Part shown: positions 28,086-36,815 of the stretch, piece by piece | How the letters are laid out: every line of letters starts with the position of its first letter | How positions within the stretch are numbered: the stretch's first letter is position 1 | DNA from: JADKBO01 sp965230345 | GTDB taxonomy: Bacteria; Bacteroidota; Bacteroidia; Chitinophagales; Saprospiraceae | NCBI GenBank assembly: GCA_965230345.1 | Contig: CBDDKR010000001.1 | Coordinates: 744,001-808,000 of the forward strand | DNA: 64,000 nucleotides | Direction of reading: 5' to 3' | Made by a program: the position numbers and the translations under genes | Notes under the pieces: generated by a model | The model's input: only the letters and a program-made list of their open reading frames with translations | Database searches by the model: none | What the model was told of the DNA's origin: nothing

Positions 28086-29471
28086 TTACTTCCTCCTAAC
28101 GATTTGGGCCGTTAGTTCTCCTTCACTTACTATCTTATTTCCAACGTAAGCAGTTCCTTGCATATGAACAATTCCTCTTCTAATAGGAGACAAGAGTTCC
28201 ATTTTTAGAATTAGAGAATCTCCAGGCAGTACCATGTTTTTGAATTTGACGTTATTCATTTTCAAAAAGTATGTATCCCAATTATGCGGATCGTCCACCG
28301 TACTTAAAGCAAGAATTCCACCAGTCTGTGCTAATGCTTCCATCTGCAGTACCCCAGGGAAGACAGGATTGCCTGGAAAATGTCCTTGAAAGAAATTTTC
28401 ATTAAATGTAACGTTTTTTACCCCGACAACGTGATCACTTTCTAACGATATTATTTTATCTACCAATAAAAACGGATATCTATGTGGAAGCATTGACTTT
28501 ATTTCTTCCAAGTTTTTTATTGGAGGAAGAGTAGGGTCGTATATAGGTTTGCCTTTTAATCTTTTATTCTCAATTACTTTTTGTTTTAAAAGCGCAGCGA
28601 ATTCAGTATTGATTTTATGCCCAGGTTTAATTGCAATAACTTTTCCTTGAATTGGTCGTCCCAATAGGCTTAAATCTCCTATGACATCAAGTAGTTTGTG
28701 TCTTGCCATTTCATTATAATGAAACAAGTCTTCGTTGCTTAGTATTCCATTATCTGGTAATGTCATCTTTTGAACACCCAGTTTTTCAGCTAGAATATCA
28801 AGGTCGTCTTGAGTCATATCCTTCTCAGCAATAACTAAGGCATTTCCCAAATCACCACCCTTTATCAAGTTCGATTCAATGAGAGCTTCAAGCTCGTCAG
28901 TAAAAACAAAGGTCCTACAGTTCGCTATTTCAGCTTCAAAATCTGCTATATTTTCTAAACTGGCAGTCTGCTCAGCTACATTTTCATTGGGAAAATCAAT
29001 AATAACTTGGATTTCAAAATGGTCAGAAGGCATCGCAATGATTTCTGATCCAGATTCCTCATCTTTAAGCGTAATTGTTTCAGTAACAACAAAAGGCTCG
29101 GTCTCTGTGTCAAGTGTTTCTATTCCTGCCTCATTTATCATATTTACAAAAGGAAGGGCGCTTCCATCAAGAATCGGAATTTCGGGACCGTCAACCTCAA
29201 TAATTGCATTCGTAATTCCCTTGCCACTTAACGCAGCTAATATATGTTCGACTGTAGTTATACTTACGTCTTTTTTACCTATTGTTGTGCTCCTTTGTGT
29301 ATTAATCACATTGGAAGGATCAGCTAAGATCGAAACCGAAGGTGTTAAATCTGTTCTGGTAAATTTAATCCCTGCATCCGTACTCGGAATTAAGTTAATA
29401 TTTATGGTGTTTCCTGTATGCAACCCCTTGCCAGCGATACTTACAGGCTTACTAATGGTTTTTCTCTTCAT
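28086..29471 (-). CDS. lpxC-fabZ: Bifunctional UDP-3-O-acyl-GlcNAc deacetylase / 3-hydroxyacyl-ACP dehydratase
   Basis: The 461-residue product fuses LpxC (about 1-300) and FabZ (about 315-461). LpxC shows SIAGKGLHTGN, the zinc-ligand His in TTVEHILAALSG and HKLLDVIGDLSLLG with the remaining His and Asp. FabZ shows LPHRYPFLLVDKI and the active-site segment GHFPGNPVFPGVLQMEALAQ. This fusion is typical of Bacteroidota. The deacetylase makes the committed step of lipid A synthesis, and the dehydratase works in fatty acid elongation, which competes for the same hydroxyacyl-ACP pool. It lies 7 bases after lpxD. Confidence 0.97.
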   Translation of the reverse strand: MKRKTISKPVSIAGKGLHTGNTININLIPSTDAGIKFTRTDLTPSVSILADPSNVINTQRSTTIGKKDVSITTVEHILAALSGKGITNAIIEVDGPEIPILDGSALPFVNMINEAGIETLDTETEPFVVTETITLKDEESGSEIIAMPSDHFEIQVIIDFPNENVAEQTASLENIADFEAEIANCRTFVFTDELEALIESNLIKGGDLGNALVIAEKDMTQDDLDILAEKLGVQKMTLPDNGILSNEDLFHYNEMARHKLLDVIGDLSLLGRPIQGKVIAIKPGHKINTEFAALLKQKVIENKRLKGKPIYDPTLPPIKNLEEIKSMLPHRYPFLLVDKIISLESDHVVGVKNVTFNENFFQGHFPGNPVFPGVLQMEALAQTGGILALSTVDDPHNWDTYFLKMNNVKFKNMVLPGDSLILKMELLSPIRRGIVHMQGTAYVGNKIVSEGELTAQIVRRK

Positions 29472-29478
29472 TAGAATT

Positions 29479-30528
29479 TCAATCTTTATTTTTACTATTC
29501 CGCAATATATCCAATTCAGCCTCTAAAGACTCTATTTTTTTTATAATTTCTGGTAAATTTTTGAAATATGCATAAGATTTTAAATAATTCTGATACCCTA
29601 TAGCTGGATAACCGTAATGCTTTTTATTAGGCTCTTTTATGGTTTTTGATACACCACTCTGTGCTTGAATCATAGATCCATCTGCAATCTGAATGTGTCC
29701 AACAAAACCAACTTGTCCTCCAATCATGCATCGACTGCCTAGTTGTGTGCTTCCAGAAACTCCTGTTTGAGCAGCAATTACAGTATCTTGACCAATTTGT
29801 GCATTATGGCCAACCTGTATAAGGTTATCTAATTTGACTCCTGAATGAATCACCGTACTTCCCATTGTAGCGCGATCAATTACAGTATTGGCTCCTATTT
29901 CAACATCATCCTTTATCTCTACATTTCCTGCTTGGGGAATTTTCTTGTATTGCCCATGTTCATCTTTTGAAAATCCAAAGCCATCACTTCCAATAACGAC
30001 GTTACTGTGTATAACACAATTTGCACCAATATTACATCCGTGGTAGATTTTTACACCAGGATAAATGATGCAATTTGGACCGATTGTACAGTTCTCTCCA
30101 ATAAAAACTTGTCCGTAAATTGTAGTATTGGGTCCAATGGTTACGTTTTGACCAATAATAGAAAAATCGCCAACTTTTACACCACTAAGTAGTTGAGCGG
30201 AAGAGGCAATAGATGAAAGATGAGAAATGCCATCTACTTGAGATGCTTCTGGAGAAAATCTCCCAAGAAGAGTTCCAATGGCTTCATATACATTATCGAC
30301 CCGCAATAAAGTTGGTCTAATTTTCTTTTTGAGTTGTAATTCTCTTTGAACTAAAATTGCCGAACATTTAGTTTCGTAGAGATATTTTTCATATTTAGGA
30401 TTCGCATAAAACCCAATTTCACCTTCATTACCCAATTCAATCTTTGCTGGTCCATGAATCTCACTTGAGCTATCTCCTTCTATTTCAGCATCTAGTAATT
30501 GTGCTATCTCCTCAATAGTCATTTTCAT
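29479..30528 (-). CDS. lpxD: UDP-3-O-(3-hydroxyacyl)glucosamine N-acyltransferase
   Basis: The 349-residue product has the LpxD N-terminal uridine-binding domain (TIEEIAQLLDAEIEGD, GFYANPKYEKYL) and a long hexapeptide-repeat helix. The catalytic His lies in LIQVGHNAQIGQDTVIAAQ, and a C-terminal helix ends in the coiled segment NLPEIIKKIESLEAELDIL. It adds the second acyl chain in lipid A synthesis. Gene order lpxD, lpxC-fabZ, lpxA with gaps of 7 and about 20 bases is a single operon. A TAAATTTG box ends only about 5 bases before the first ATG, so the leader may be extremely short. Confidence 0.96.
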   Translation of the reverse strand: MKMTIEEIAQLLDAEIEGDSSSEIHGPAKIELGNEGEIGFYANPKYEKYLYETKCSAILVQRELQLKKKIRPTLLRVDNVYEAIGTLLGRFSPEASQVDGISHLSSIASSAQLLSGVKVGDFSIIGQNVTIGPNTTIYGQVFIGENCTIGPNCIIYPGVKIYHGCNIGANCVIHSNVVIGSDGFGFSKDEHGQYKKIPQAGNVEIKDDVEIGANTVIDRATMGSTVIHSGVKLDNLIQVGHNAQIGQDTVIAAQTGVSGSTQLGSRCMIGGQVGFVGHIQIADGSMIQAQSGVSKTIKEPNKKHYGYPAIGYQNYLKSYAYFKNLPEIIKKIESLEAELDILRNSKNKD

Positions 30529-30720
30529 ATCGCAAATTTAATAAAGTTAAATTTATTGAAAACGAATCCCTAATCATTTGTGGTTACATTTTGTAGAAAG
30601 ACGACCATAAAACATCTTTTGAAAATGATGTTAATTAATTAAGAACATCTGAATTCATTACAATTGATCACATAACTGATTAGAACTTTTTTTTAGTATG
30701 AATTTTGGCAACTTTTATAT

Positions 30721-30743
30721 TTTCAACTTGTTTTAAGTTGAAA
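30721..30743. terminator. Hairpin after the acylphosphatase gene
   Basis: TTTCAACTT and AAGTTGAAA arms of 9 bases with a 5-base loop, 20 bases past the acylphosphatase stop. There is no strong T-run on the minus strand, so this is a possible rather than certain terminator. Confidence 0.45.
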
Positions 30744-30763
30744 TTTTGTCTTGTTAGATAGGA

Positions 30764-31039
30764 TTATCTTATAATTTCAAAATAGTCTTCGGTAGATGGT
30801 TCTTGCAATGGATCAATTTTTATTTCTACGACTTTTGAGGATTTTGGACCCAAATGACACCAAGAAATGAATTGATTTATTTGAGCTGTTTGTCCTGTAA
30901 CTTCTATAAGAACATCTCCATTTTCAAGGTTCTGGACAGTTCCGACCAAACCAAATTCAAGAGCTTTCTTTTGTGTGAAATATCTAAACCCAACTCCTTG
31001 AACTAATCCTTTCACTTGAATAATATAGGAATTCAACAT
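30764..31039 (-). CDS. acyP: Acylphosphatase
   Basis: From the ATG at 31039 the product is 91 residues, the usual family length, with the signature VQGVGFRYFTQKKALEFGLVG containing the catalytic Arg, and the active-site Asn in VGTVQNLENGDVLIEVTG. It hydrolyses acyl phosphates such as carbamoyl- and acetyl-phosphate. A longer open frame back to 31198 has no homology and runs into the terminator of the preceding gene, so it is not the start. The Tyr and Phe near the C-terminus (EDYFEIIR) are normal. Confidence 0.93.
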   Translation of the reverse strand: MLNSYIIQVKGLVQGVGFRYFTQKKALEFGLVGTVQNLENGDVLIEVTGQTAQINQFISWCHLGPKSSKVVEIKIDPLQEPSTEDYFEIIR

Positions 31040-31091
31040 GATGTACAATGATTGGCTATTAATATGATTAATTGTGTTGACTAGCTTAAAT

Positions 31092-31127
31092 AAAAAAAGC
31101 CACCCCACATGTAGGATGGCTTTTTTT
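31092..31127 (-). terminator. Rho-independent terminator of the Cys/Lys heptad protein
   Basis: On the minus strand the arms A7GCCAUCC and GGGUGGCU7 pair through one U-G wobble, with a short loop and a long T-run. It lies 19 bases after the stop at 31146. Confidence 0.88.
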
Positions 31128-31145
31128 ATAGCTTTAATTCTAATC

Positions 31146-31712
31146 TTATTGCTTTTCTTCCATTTTTTCTGCTTCCTTTTCAGCTTTTTTCGAAGCACAA
31201 GAAGCTTTGCTTTTATTACATTTTGCTTTGTCTTTAGCGCAAGCTTTTTTGCTTTTGCTACAAGCTTTTTTGTCCTTAGCGCAAGCTTTTTTCTCTTTAG
31301 AAGAACAACAAGCCTTCTTGTCCTTAGAACAAGCTTTCTTAGCAGTTGCAGCTCCTTCTCTCTCCATGCTAGCAGAAGCTACTTTAGTGAATTTTTGACT
31401 TTTTGAACAGTATTCAACCTCGTTCCAGCTAACTTTTCCTGATTCTTCACAAGTGTATTTAGCAAAATAAGAAGTTTCTCCTGTTTCAGAGTTTACTCTT
31501 TTTTCAATATTTTCATCTGCTTCAGCTAATTTGTCTGCTTCTTCAATAAATGAAGCCATAGTAGCCGTTGCTTCAGTTCCTGCAGCTTCAGCTTTTGCAG
31601 CTTTTTTAGCGCAACATTTAGATTTTTCACCTTTTGAACACTTCTTTGCCTGAGCATCAACTGATACAGCACCAACTAAAAAGAAGCACAATAGAAAGAA
31701 TAAGTTTTTCAT
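31146..31712 (-). CDS. Exported Cys/Lys-rich protein with heptad Cys repeats
   Basis: The 188-residue product has a signal peptide (NLFFLLCFFLVGAVSVDAQA), a short Cys/Lys cluster (KKCSKGEKSKCCAKKAAK), and a middle region of about 60 residues with acidic helix and two Cys (YTCEES, VEYCSKSQKF). The C-terminal array of seven-residue steps has the form C-x-x-x-K-[KA]-[AS]: SKDKKAC, AKDKKAC, SKSKKAC, AKDKAKC, NKSKASC. The tail is Lys/Glu rich. It resembles metal-binding Cys arrays in composition, but the even heptad spacing is unusual and no family is recognised. It has its own terminator; the strong bias explains several spurious antisense frames. Confidence 0.8.
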   Translation of the reverse strand: MKNLFFLLCFFLVGAVSVDAQAKKCSKGEKSKCCAKKAAKAEAAGTEATATMASFIEEADKLAEADENIEKRVNSETGETSYFAKYTCEESGKVSWNEVEYCSKSQKFTKVASASMEREGAATAKKACSKDKKACCSSKEKKACAKDKKACSKSKKACAKDKAKCNKSKASCASKKAEKEAEKMEEKQ

Positions 31713-32070
31713 CGAAATTAATGTTTAGTTTTATGAAATAAATATTGGATTGCTCAATGTTTATTGGAACTCTCCGATTATTATGACGGTAAATATAGAT
31801 ATTATGTTTTAATGCTAATCCTTGAATTTACAATATTTAACAAAAATTAACAACTCCTGACATTTACTGTTATTATTTTCTTAGAAAATGTACGCAAATT
31901 GACAATCAATTGCTATAATATGTTAGGCAGTTATAATGTATTAATCATTTGAAGTGATGAAATTGGAGTATTAAAATGGAGTTAAGGATTGGTTAGTATT
32001 TTGTATGATGTATTCGATTATTGTTATCTTTATGATGTAAAACATAAATGATCAACTTAATCCCATTTTT
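31713..32070. other. Divergent intergenic region
   Basis: About 358 AT-rich bases between two divergent genes. Near-consensus promoters: on the minus strand TATATTTA at 31790-31797 (for the Cys/Lys protein); on the plus strand TTTG at 32000-32003, 21 bases, TATCTTTA at 32025-32032 (for the lipoprotein). No ORF is seen. Confidence 0.4.
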
Positions 32071-32502
32071 ATGAAGTATTTCTATTTTTTATTCATGGCC
32101 TTGATAACACTCGGTTGTAGTAAAAAAAATGTAATTCCCTCTGCATATTCTGGTGATATGATGATTGTCGGAAGTGGAGGAGGATTTACTGGAGCATATT
32201 CGACATATTATATTTTGGATGATGGTGCCATTTATAGACAAAACATGCAGGACACGGTGTTTGTAAAAATTGGGGAGTTGAGTAAAAAGGTTGTTAAACA
32301 TCAATTCAGAATGTATGATGATATGAAATTGGGTGAATTAGAGTTGAATGATCCTGGCAATAGATATCATTATTTGACATATAGAGATAAATCTAAAAAT
32401 GAACACAAGATTCAATGGGGTAAGTCAACTTTAGAAGATAAACGAATTTCGATATTTCATGATAATTTAATGAAATTGATAAAATCGATGAACCAAAATT
32501 GA
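32071..32502 (+). CDS. Small lipoprotein of unknown function
   Basis: The 143-residue product has a lipoprotein signal with lipobox ITLGC (Cys near residue 16). The mature part starts with a Gly-rich stretch (VGSGGGFTGAYSTYYIL) followed by a compact beta-rich domain. It resembles short Bacteroidota lipoproteins of unassigned function. It is 48 bases before the M4 protease gene on the same strand and may be co-transcribed. No catalytic motif is seen. Confidence 0.75.
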   Translation: MKYFYFLFMALITLGCSKKNVIPSAYSGDMMIVGSGGGFTGAYSTYYILDDGAIYRQNMQDTVFVKIGELSKKVVKHQFRMYDDMKLGELELNDPGNRYHYLTYRDKSKNEHKIQWGKSTLEDKRISIFHDNLMKLIKSMNQN

Positions 32503-32550
32503 TGAGGTCTCATTTAAATTAAATACACTATTTAACAATTGAATTTAAAT

Positions 32551-35500
32551 ATGAAAAGAAAGATTGTACTATTTCTAGCCCTTGGATTCTCTACATTGTC
32601 TTTTGGACAATTTAAAACAATCAATGGGACATTTGGTAAAGAAAAGAATAATGAACCGATTAAATTGTTGACGCCTCCTAGTCAACTTACCTTTAATCAA
32701 GAAGCAAGAGATTTGCCTTCAGATTTTGTATTAAACCCTTTGCATTTTTCTGATGTAAAAGATTTTAATCATAATGGTGTGAAAAATGTTTTAAGGGACA
32801 CAGAAGGGAATCTTATCGGAGTTGAATTATCTCTTTCATTTTCAAGAGAATCAAGTCTAAGTGCAAAAGTTGAACAAATTACGCAGTCATTGAGTATGGT
32901 GTATGGATTTTCTACTCAAGATAATTCATTTGAAATCCAAAGCAATATAGTTGATGAATTAGGAATGCATCATGTTAAAATTATTCAGAAGTATAAAGAT
33001 GTAAAGATATATGGAGGAGAGTCGATAATTCATGGACAGGATGGGATCTTTGATTTTGTCAATGGTGAAATTTTCAAAGATGTCAATATTGATATTGAAC
33101 CAACATATGAACTTCAGGAGGCTGAAAACATAGCTGTTAGCGATGCTGGGAAGCTGTATGACAAGTCAAATGATCATTTAAATATTTTTGATTTAGAAGA
33201 GATGACTTCGGAGCTGGTGATTTATCCATTTAAAGGAGAGCACTATTTAGCTTATCATCATTCGTTTTATACTGATCTGATGCATCGTTGGGAATATTTT
33301 GTTGATGCACATGCCGGGAATGTTATCAATAAATATGAGAGTGTTTGTAAATTTCACAATCATAAAAAAGGACATTCTTGTGATACACATAATCACAGTG
33401 CATGTGAGATGAAGATAGACGGTAATACGGCTAATAATTCATTTGGTATTTTAGGTGCAGAGAAGGCCAATGCAACAGATCTATTAGGAGTGACAAGAGA
33501 GATTGATGTTTTCAGTGTTGGATCAAATTATTACATGATAGACGCCAGTAGAGATATGTATTCATCAGGACAATCCAACATGCCTGATGAGCCAGTTGGA
33601 GCAATATGGACTATTGATGCCTTCAATACATCTCCTCAAAACGATAATTTTTCATATGGTCACGTAACCTCTTCCAACAATAGTTGGGGAGACAAAGGTT
33701 CGGTTTCTGCTCAGTTTAATGGTGCTCGTGCCTATTTGTATTTTAAAAACCTGCATGGAAGAAATTCTATTAATGGATCAGGAGGTAATATTATTGGTCT
33801 AGTAAATGTTGCAGATTCTGATGGGCAATCATTGGGGAATGCATTTTGGAATGGTGCTGCAATGTTTTATGGAAGTGGAGATGCTTCATTTAAGCATTTG
33901 GCTGGAGGATTGGACGTAGCAGGTCATGAAATGACGCATGGAGTAGTACAGAATACAGCCAATTTGGAGTATCAAGGCGAAAGTGGTGCGTTAAATGAAA
34001 GCTTCGCAGATGTTTTTGGAGTGATGATCGATCGTGACGATTGGTTGATAGGGGAAGATGTAGTTAAGACTTCGGCTTTCCCTTCGGGAGCATTACGGAA
34101 TATGCAAAACCCTCATAATGGTGCAAGTACAGGTAATTTTAATGCCGGATGGCAGCCAAAAAAATATAGTGAGCGGTATACCGGCAGTGCTGATAATGGT
34201 GGTGTCCATATCAACAGTGGTATTCCTAACCATGCCTTTTATTTGTTTGCATCTGACTCAAGATTGGGGTCCTCAGACAACGATAGAAAAGTAAAAGCAG
34301 AAAGAGTTTATTATAGAGCTTTGGCTAATTACTTGACTAAATCGTCAAATTTTGTAGATTGTAGAATTGCAGTAGTTAAAGCTGCTGGAGATCTTTACGA
34401 TGCAGGAGTAGTTGCTGCTGCAAGAGAGGCGTTTGATAAGGTTGAAGTCTTTGGAGAAGATGGTGGTAATTATCAAAAAGATGCACAACCAAATCCAGGA
34501 GACGATTTAATCTTGTTCACTCAAGAGAATAATGACAATTTATACATATTCACTCCTGATGGCAATGAAGTCGCAAATCCTCTTTCGACTTCAAATCCGA
34601 TTAGTAAACCAAGCGTTACAGATGCCGGAAATGTGATTGTCTTTGTTGCTGATGATAAGAAGGTGCACTATTTGACGATTGATTGGAATGCAGGAACTGT
34701 AGATGAACAAACACTAAACTTTACAGGTATTAATGAGTGGAGAAATACAGCGATATCCAAGGATGGTAGATTGCTTGCGGTACTAAGAGAAAGCGTGGAC
34801 AATGAAGTTGTGGTAGTAGATTTGGCCACTGGAAATGGAATCTCATATGAATTGAAAAACCCGACATATACAACGGGTATTTCAACAGGTGATGTGTTGT
34901 ACGCTGATGCGATGGAATTTGATTATAGCGGAAGATTCTTAATGTATGATGCTAAGAACAATATTGAGAGTAACACTGGTGGAAGTATTGAGTTTTGGGA
35001 TATTGGATTCATTGAAGTATGGGATAAACAAGGAGAAACTTTTGCTGAGGCTGACCAGATTTCCAAGTTGTTCCAAGGTTTACCTGAAGGCGTTAGTGTT
35101 GGGAATCCAGTTTTTGCAAAAAATAGCAATTATATCATAGCATTTGATTTAATCGAACAAGGAGAATCCAGTCTTGTAGGTGCAAATATAGAGACAGGCA
35201 AAGTAGGATTAGTCTTTGAAAATTCTGGTTTAGCTTATCCAAGTTATTCGAGACTAGATGACCAAATAATCTTTGATAATCCTGTTGGTAATGGTTATGA
35301 CTTAGGAATAGCTCCTGTGAATTCTTCCAAAATTGAACCTAATGGACAGGCATTTTTATATTTTGAAGATGTGAGATGGGGATCGTTTTTTAGCAATGGA
35401 ATTAGAGACTATAATACATCTATTGGTGAAGAAAATCTTAATCAGAAAATGATTGTTTCTCCCAATCCATCTAGTGGTTTTGTTTTTGTCGAGTTAGATG

Positions 35501-35691
35501 CCAACAAAACTCAAGAAGTCATTTTTCATGTATATGATATACAAGGAAAAAAAGTGCTAACATTGAATGAAGATTTAAGTTCTGGAGACAATACAATTGA
35601 ATTAGACCTTAATGAATTTGAAAGCGGTACTTACTTTATACATACTGTAATTAATGACAAAATAGTTGTTGAGAAAGTGATAAAGATGTAA
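32551..35691 (+). CDS. M4-family (thermolysin-like) metalloprotease with propeller and T9SS domain
   Basis: From the ATG at 32551 the 1046-residue precursor has a signal peptide (KRKIVLFLALGFSTLSFGQ) and an FTP/PepSY propeptide (SLSFSRESSLSAKVEQITQ to about 270) with a His-rich segment (HNHKKGHSCDTHNHSAC). The catalytic domain has HEMTH in VAGHEMTHGVVQNTA, the second Glu in GALNESFADVFG and GGVHINSGIPN. A TolB/PD40-like propeller follows from about residue 650 (DDLILFTQENNDNLYIF), and last a T9SS domain (VSPNPSSGFVFVEL to VEKVIKM). It is a secreted zinc endopeptidase. The frame opens 12 bases earlier at TTG, which is less likely. Confidence 0.95.
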   Translation: MKRKIVLFLALGFSTLSFGQFKTINGTFGKEKNNEPIKLLTPPSQLTFNQEARDLPSDFVLNPLHFSDVKDFNHNGVKNVLRDTEGNLIGVELSLSFSRESSLSAKVEQITQSLSMVYGFSTQDNSFEIQSNIVDELGMHHVKIIQKYKDVKIYGGESIIHGQDGIFDFVNGEIFKDVNIDIEPTYELQEAENIAVSDAGKLYDKSNDHLNIFDLEEMTSELVIYPFKGEHYLAYHHSFYTDLMHRWEYFVDAHAGNVINKYESVCKFHNHKKGHSCDTHNHSACEMKIDGNTANNSFGILGAEKANATDLLGVTREIDVFSVGSNYYMIDASRDMYSSGQSNMPDEPVGAIWTIDAFNTSPQNDNFSYGHVTSSNNSWGDKGSVSAQFNGARAYLYFKNLHGRNSINGSGGNIIGLVNVADSDGQSLGNAFWNGAAMFYGSGDASFKHLAGGLDVAGHEMTHGVVQNTANLEYQGESGALNESFADVFGVMIDRDDWLIGEDVVKTSAFPSGALRNMQNPHNGASTGNFNAGWQPKKYSERYTGSADNGGVHINSGIPNHAFYLFASDSRLGSSDNDRKVKAERVYYRALANYLTKSSNFVDCRIAVVKAAGDLYDAGVVAAAREAFDKVEVFGEDGGNYQKDAQPNPGDDLILFTQENNDNLYIFTPDGNEVANPLSTSNPISKPSVTDAGNVIVFVADDKKVHYLTIDWNAGTVDEQTLNFTGINEWRNTAISKDGRLLAVLRESVDNEVVVVDLATGNGISYELKNPTYTTGISTGDVLYADAMEFDYSGRFLMYDAKNNIESNTGGSIEFWDIGFIEVWDKQGETFAEADQISKLFQGLPEGVSVGNPVFAKNSNYIIAFDLIEQGESSLVGANIETGKVGLVFENSGLAYPSYSRLDDQIIFDNPVGNGYDLGIAPVNSSKIEPNGQAFLYFEDVRWGSFFSNGIRDYNTSIGEENLNQKMIVSPNPSSGFVFVELDANKTQEVIFHVYDIQGKKVLTLNEDLSSGDNTIELDLNEFESGTYFIHTVINDKIVVEKVIKM

Positions 35692-35698
35692 TAAAAAT

Positions 35699-35750
35699 AG
35701 ACTAAAAAAAAAGGCTGTTTCAACGCGAAACAGCCTTTTTTATTTAGTCT
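35699..35750 (+). terminator. Strong hairpin terminator of the protease gene
   Basis: Inner arms GGCTGTTTC and GAAACAGCC with a 5-base loop are flanked by A- and T-runs, and outer arms AGACTAAA and TTTAGTCT pair as well. It begins 7 bases after the stop codon. Confidence 0.92.
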
Positions 35751-35867
35751 ATCAGAATCATCAAATTAATGATTGATAATCTTAGTAAGAAAAGGTCTTA
35801 CTCCAACTCTAATTCGATTTTTAGTCTTTGGGTTTGCTATATTTGTTCAACAAATAATCCATCTTAA

Positions 35868-36812
35868 TTGAATATTGCGATAATAAGGTTTAGCTCTATA
35901 GGAGATATAATATTAACAACTCCTATAATTAGGGCAGTAAAATTGCAATTAAATGCGAAAGTAGTTTTTATTACTTCAGAGAAATTTTCATTTGTGCTTA
36001 AGGATAACCCTTATATAGATAAGATTGTTAGCTATGAGCAGATTGGACAAGTTAATGATGTGAAATTTGACTATATCTTAGATTTGCATAAAAACATTAG
36101 AAGCAGAAGGATTAGGTCAAAACTTAGAGGTAAGGTATTGGATTTTGACAAACAAAACATTGAGAAATGGATATTGGTAAATTTTAAAAAGAATATTCTT
36201 ACCAAATTACACCTTGTAGATCGATATTTTTTAGCATTTGAATCGATAGGAATTATAAATGATGGGAAGGGATTAGATTATTTTTATCCAAATGATTCGT
36301 CATTCGAAATCCCCAATGAACCGTATGTAGTCATTAATTGTGGGGGTACATACTTTACCAAGCGAATTCCACCAACTCTTATTGATGAGATAGTAAAACA
36401 ATCACCAATCAAGGTGTTTTTGCTTGGTGGGCGAGATGTAAAGGATTTAAGTCTCCAATTGACAAAAGACGCTAAATTGGTAAATCTAATAGATAAAACT
36501 ACCTTGACTGAAGCAGCATATCTGATTAAAGCTAGCACATTGTTAATTACCAGCGATTCTGCATTGATGCATATTGGTGCTGCGCTTGATGTGTCGATGA
36601 GCGTGGTTTGGGGGAATACTGTTCCAAGTTTTGGTATGTATCCTTATCAGCCAAAAGATTCTAAAGAAACTATTGTCCATTGTGAAGTGAAGGAGTTAAG
36701 TTGCAGACCTTGCAGTAAAATAGGGTTTGCTTCTTGCAAGAAAAAACACTTTAAATGCATGAATAATCAAAGTGTCAAAACCATTCTAAGTCCATTAAAC
36801 CAACATTGTTAA
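35868..36812 (+). CDS. Glycosyltransferase family 9 (heptosyltransferase-like), TTG start
   Basis: The 314-residue product has the GT9 N-terminus NIAIIRFSSIGDIILTTPII and the C-terminal ADP-sugar-binding features: ITSDSALMHIGAALDVSMSVVWG and VFLLGGRDV. A Cys-rich end (CRPCSKIGFASCKKKHFKC) is common in Bacteroidota members. It probably adds a sugar to the LPS core. The start is TTG at 35868, because an in-frame TAA directly precedes it and no other start is available before the Rossmann fold. The gene stands alone and converges on the YrdC-like gene with a 3-base gap. Confidence 0.9.
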   Translation: MNIAIIRFSSIGDIILTTPIIRAVKLQLNAKVVFITSEKFSFVLKDNPYIDKIVSYEQIGQVNDVKFDYILDLHKNIRSRRIRSKLRGKVLDFDKQNIEKWILVNFKKNILTKLHLVDRYFLAFESIGIINDGKGLDYFYPNDSSFEIPNEPYVVINCGGTYFTKRIPPTLIDEIVKQSPIKVFLLGGRDVKDLSLQLTKDAKLVNLIDKTTLTEAAYLIKASTLLITSDSALMHIGAALDVSMSVVWGNTVPSFGMYPYQPKDSKETIVHCEVKELSCRPCSKIGFASCKKKHFKCMNNQSVKTILSPLNQHC

Positions 36813-36815
36813 TAG

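Noticed and set aside
28879..29526. 215-codon plus-strand frame
   Set aside because: It is antisense to lpxC, whose domains and active sites are complete; the hydrophobic translation is a shadow.
31040..31198. Upstream extension of the acylphosphatase
   Set aside because: The very Lys-rich peptide comes from the terminator and the end of the preceding Cys/Lys gene in another frame.
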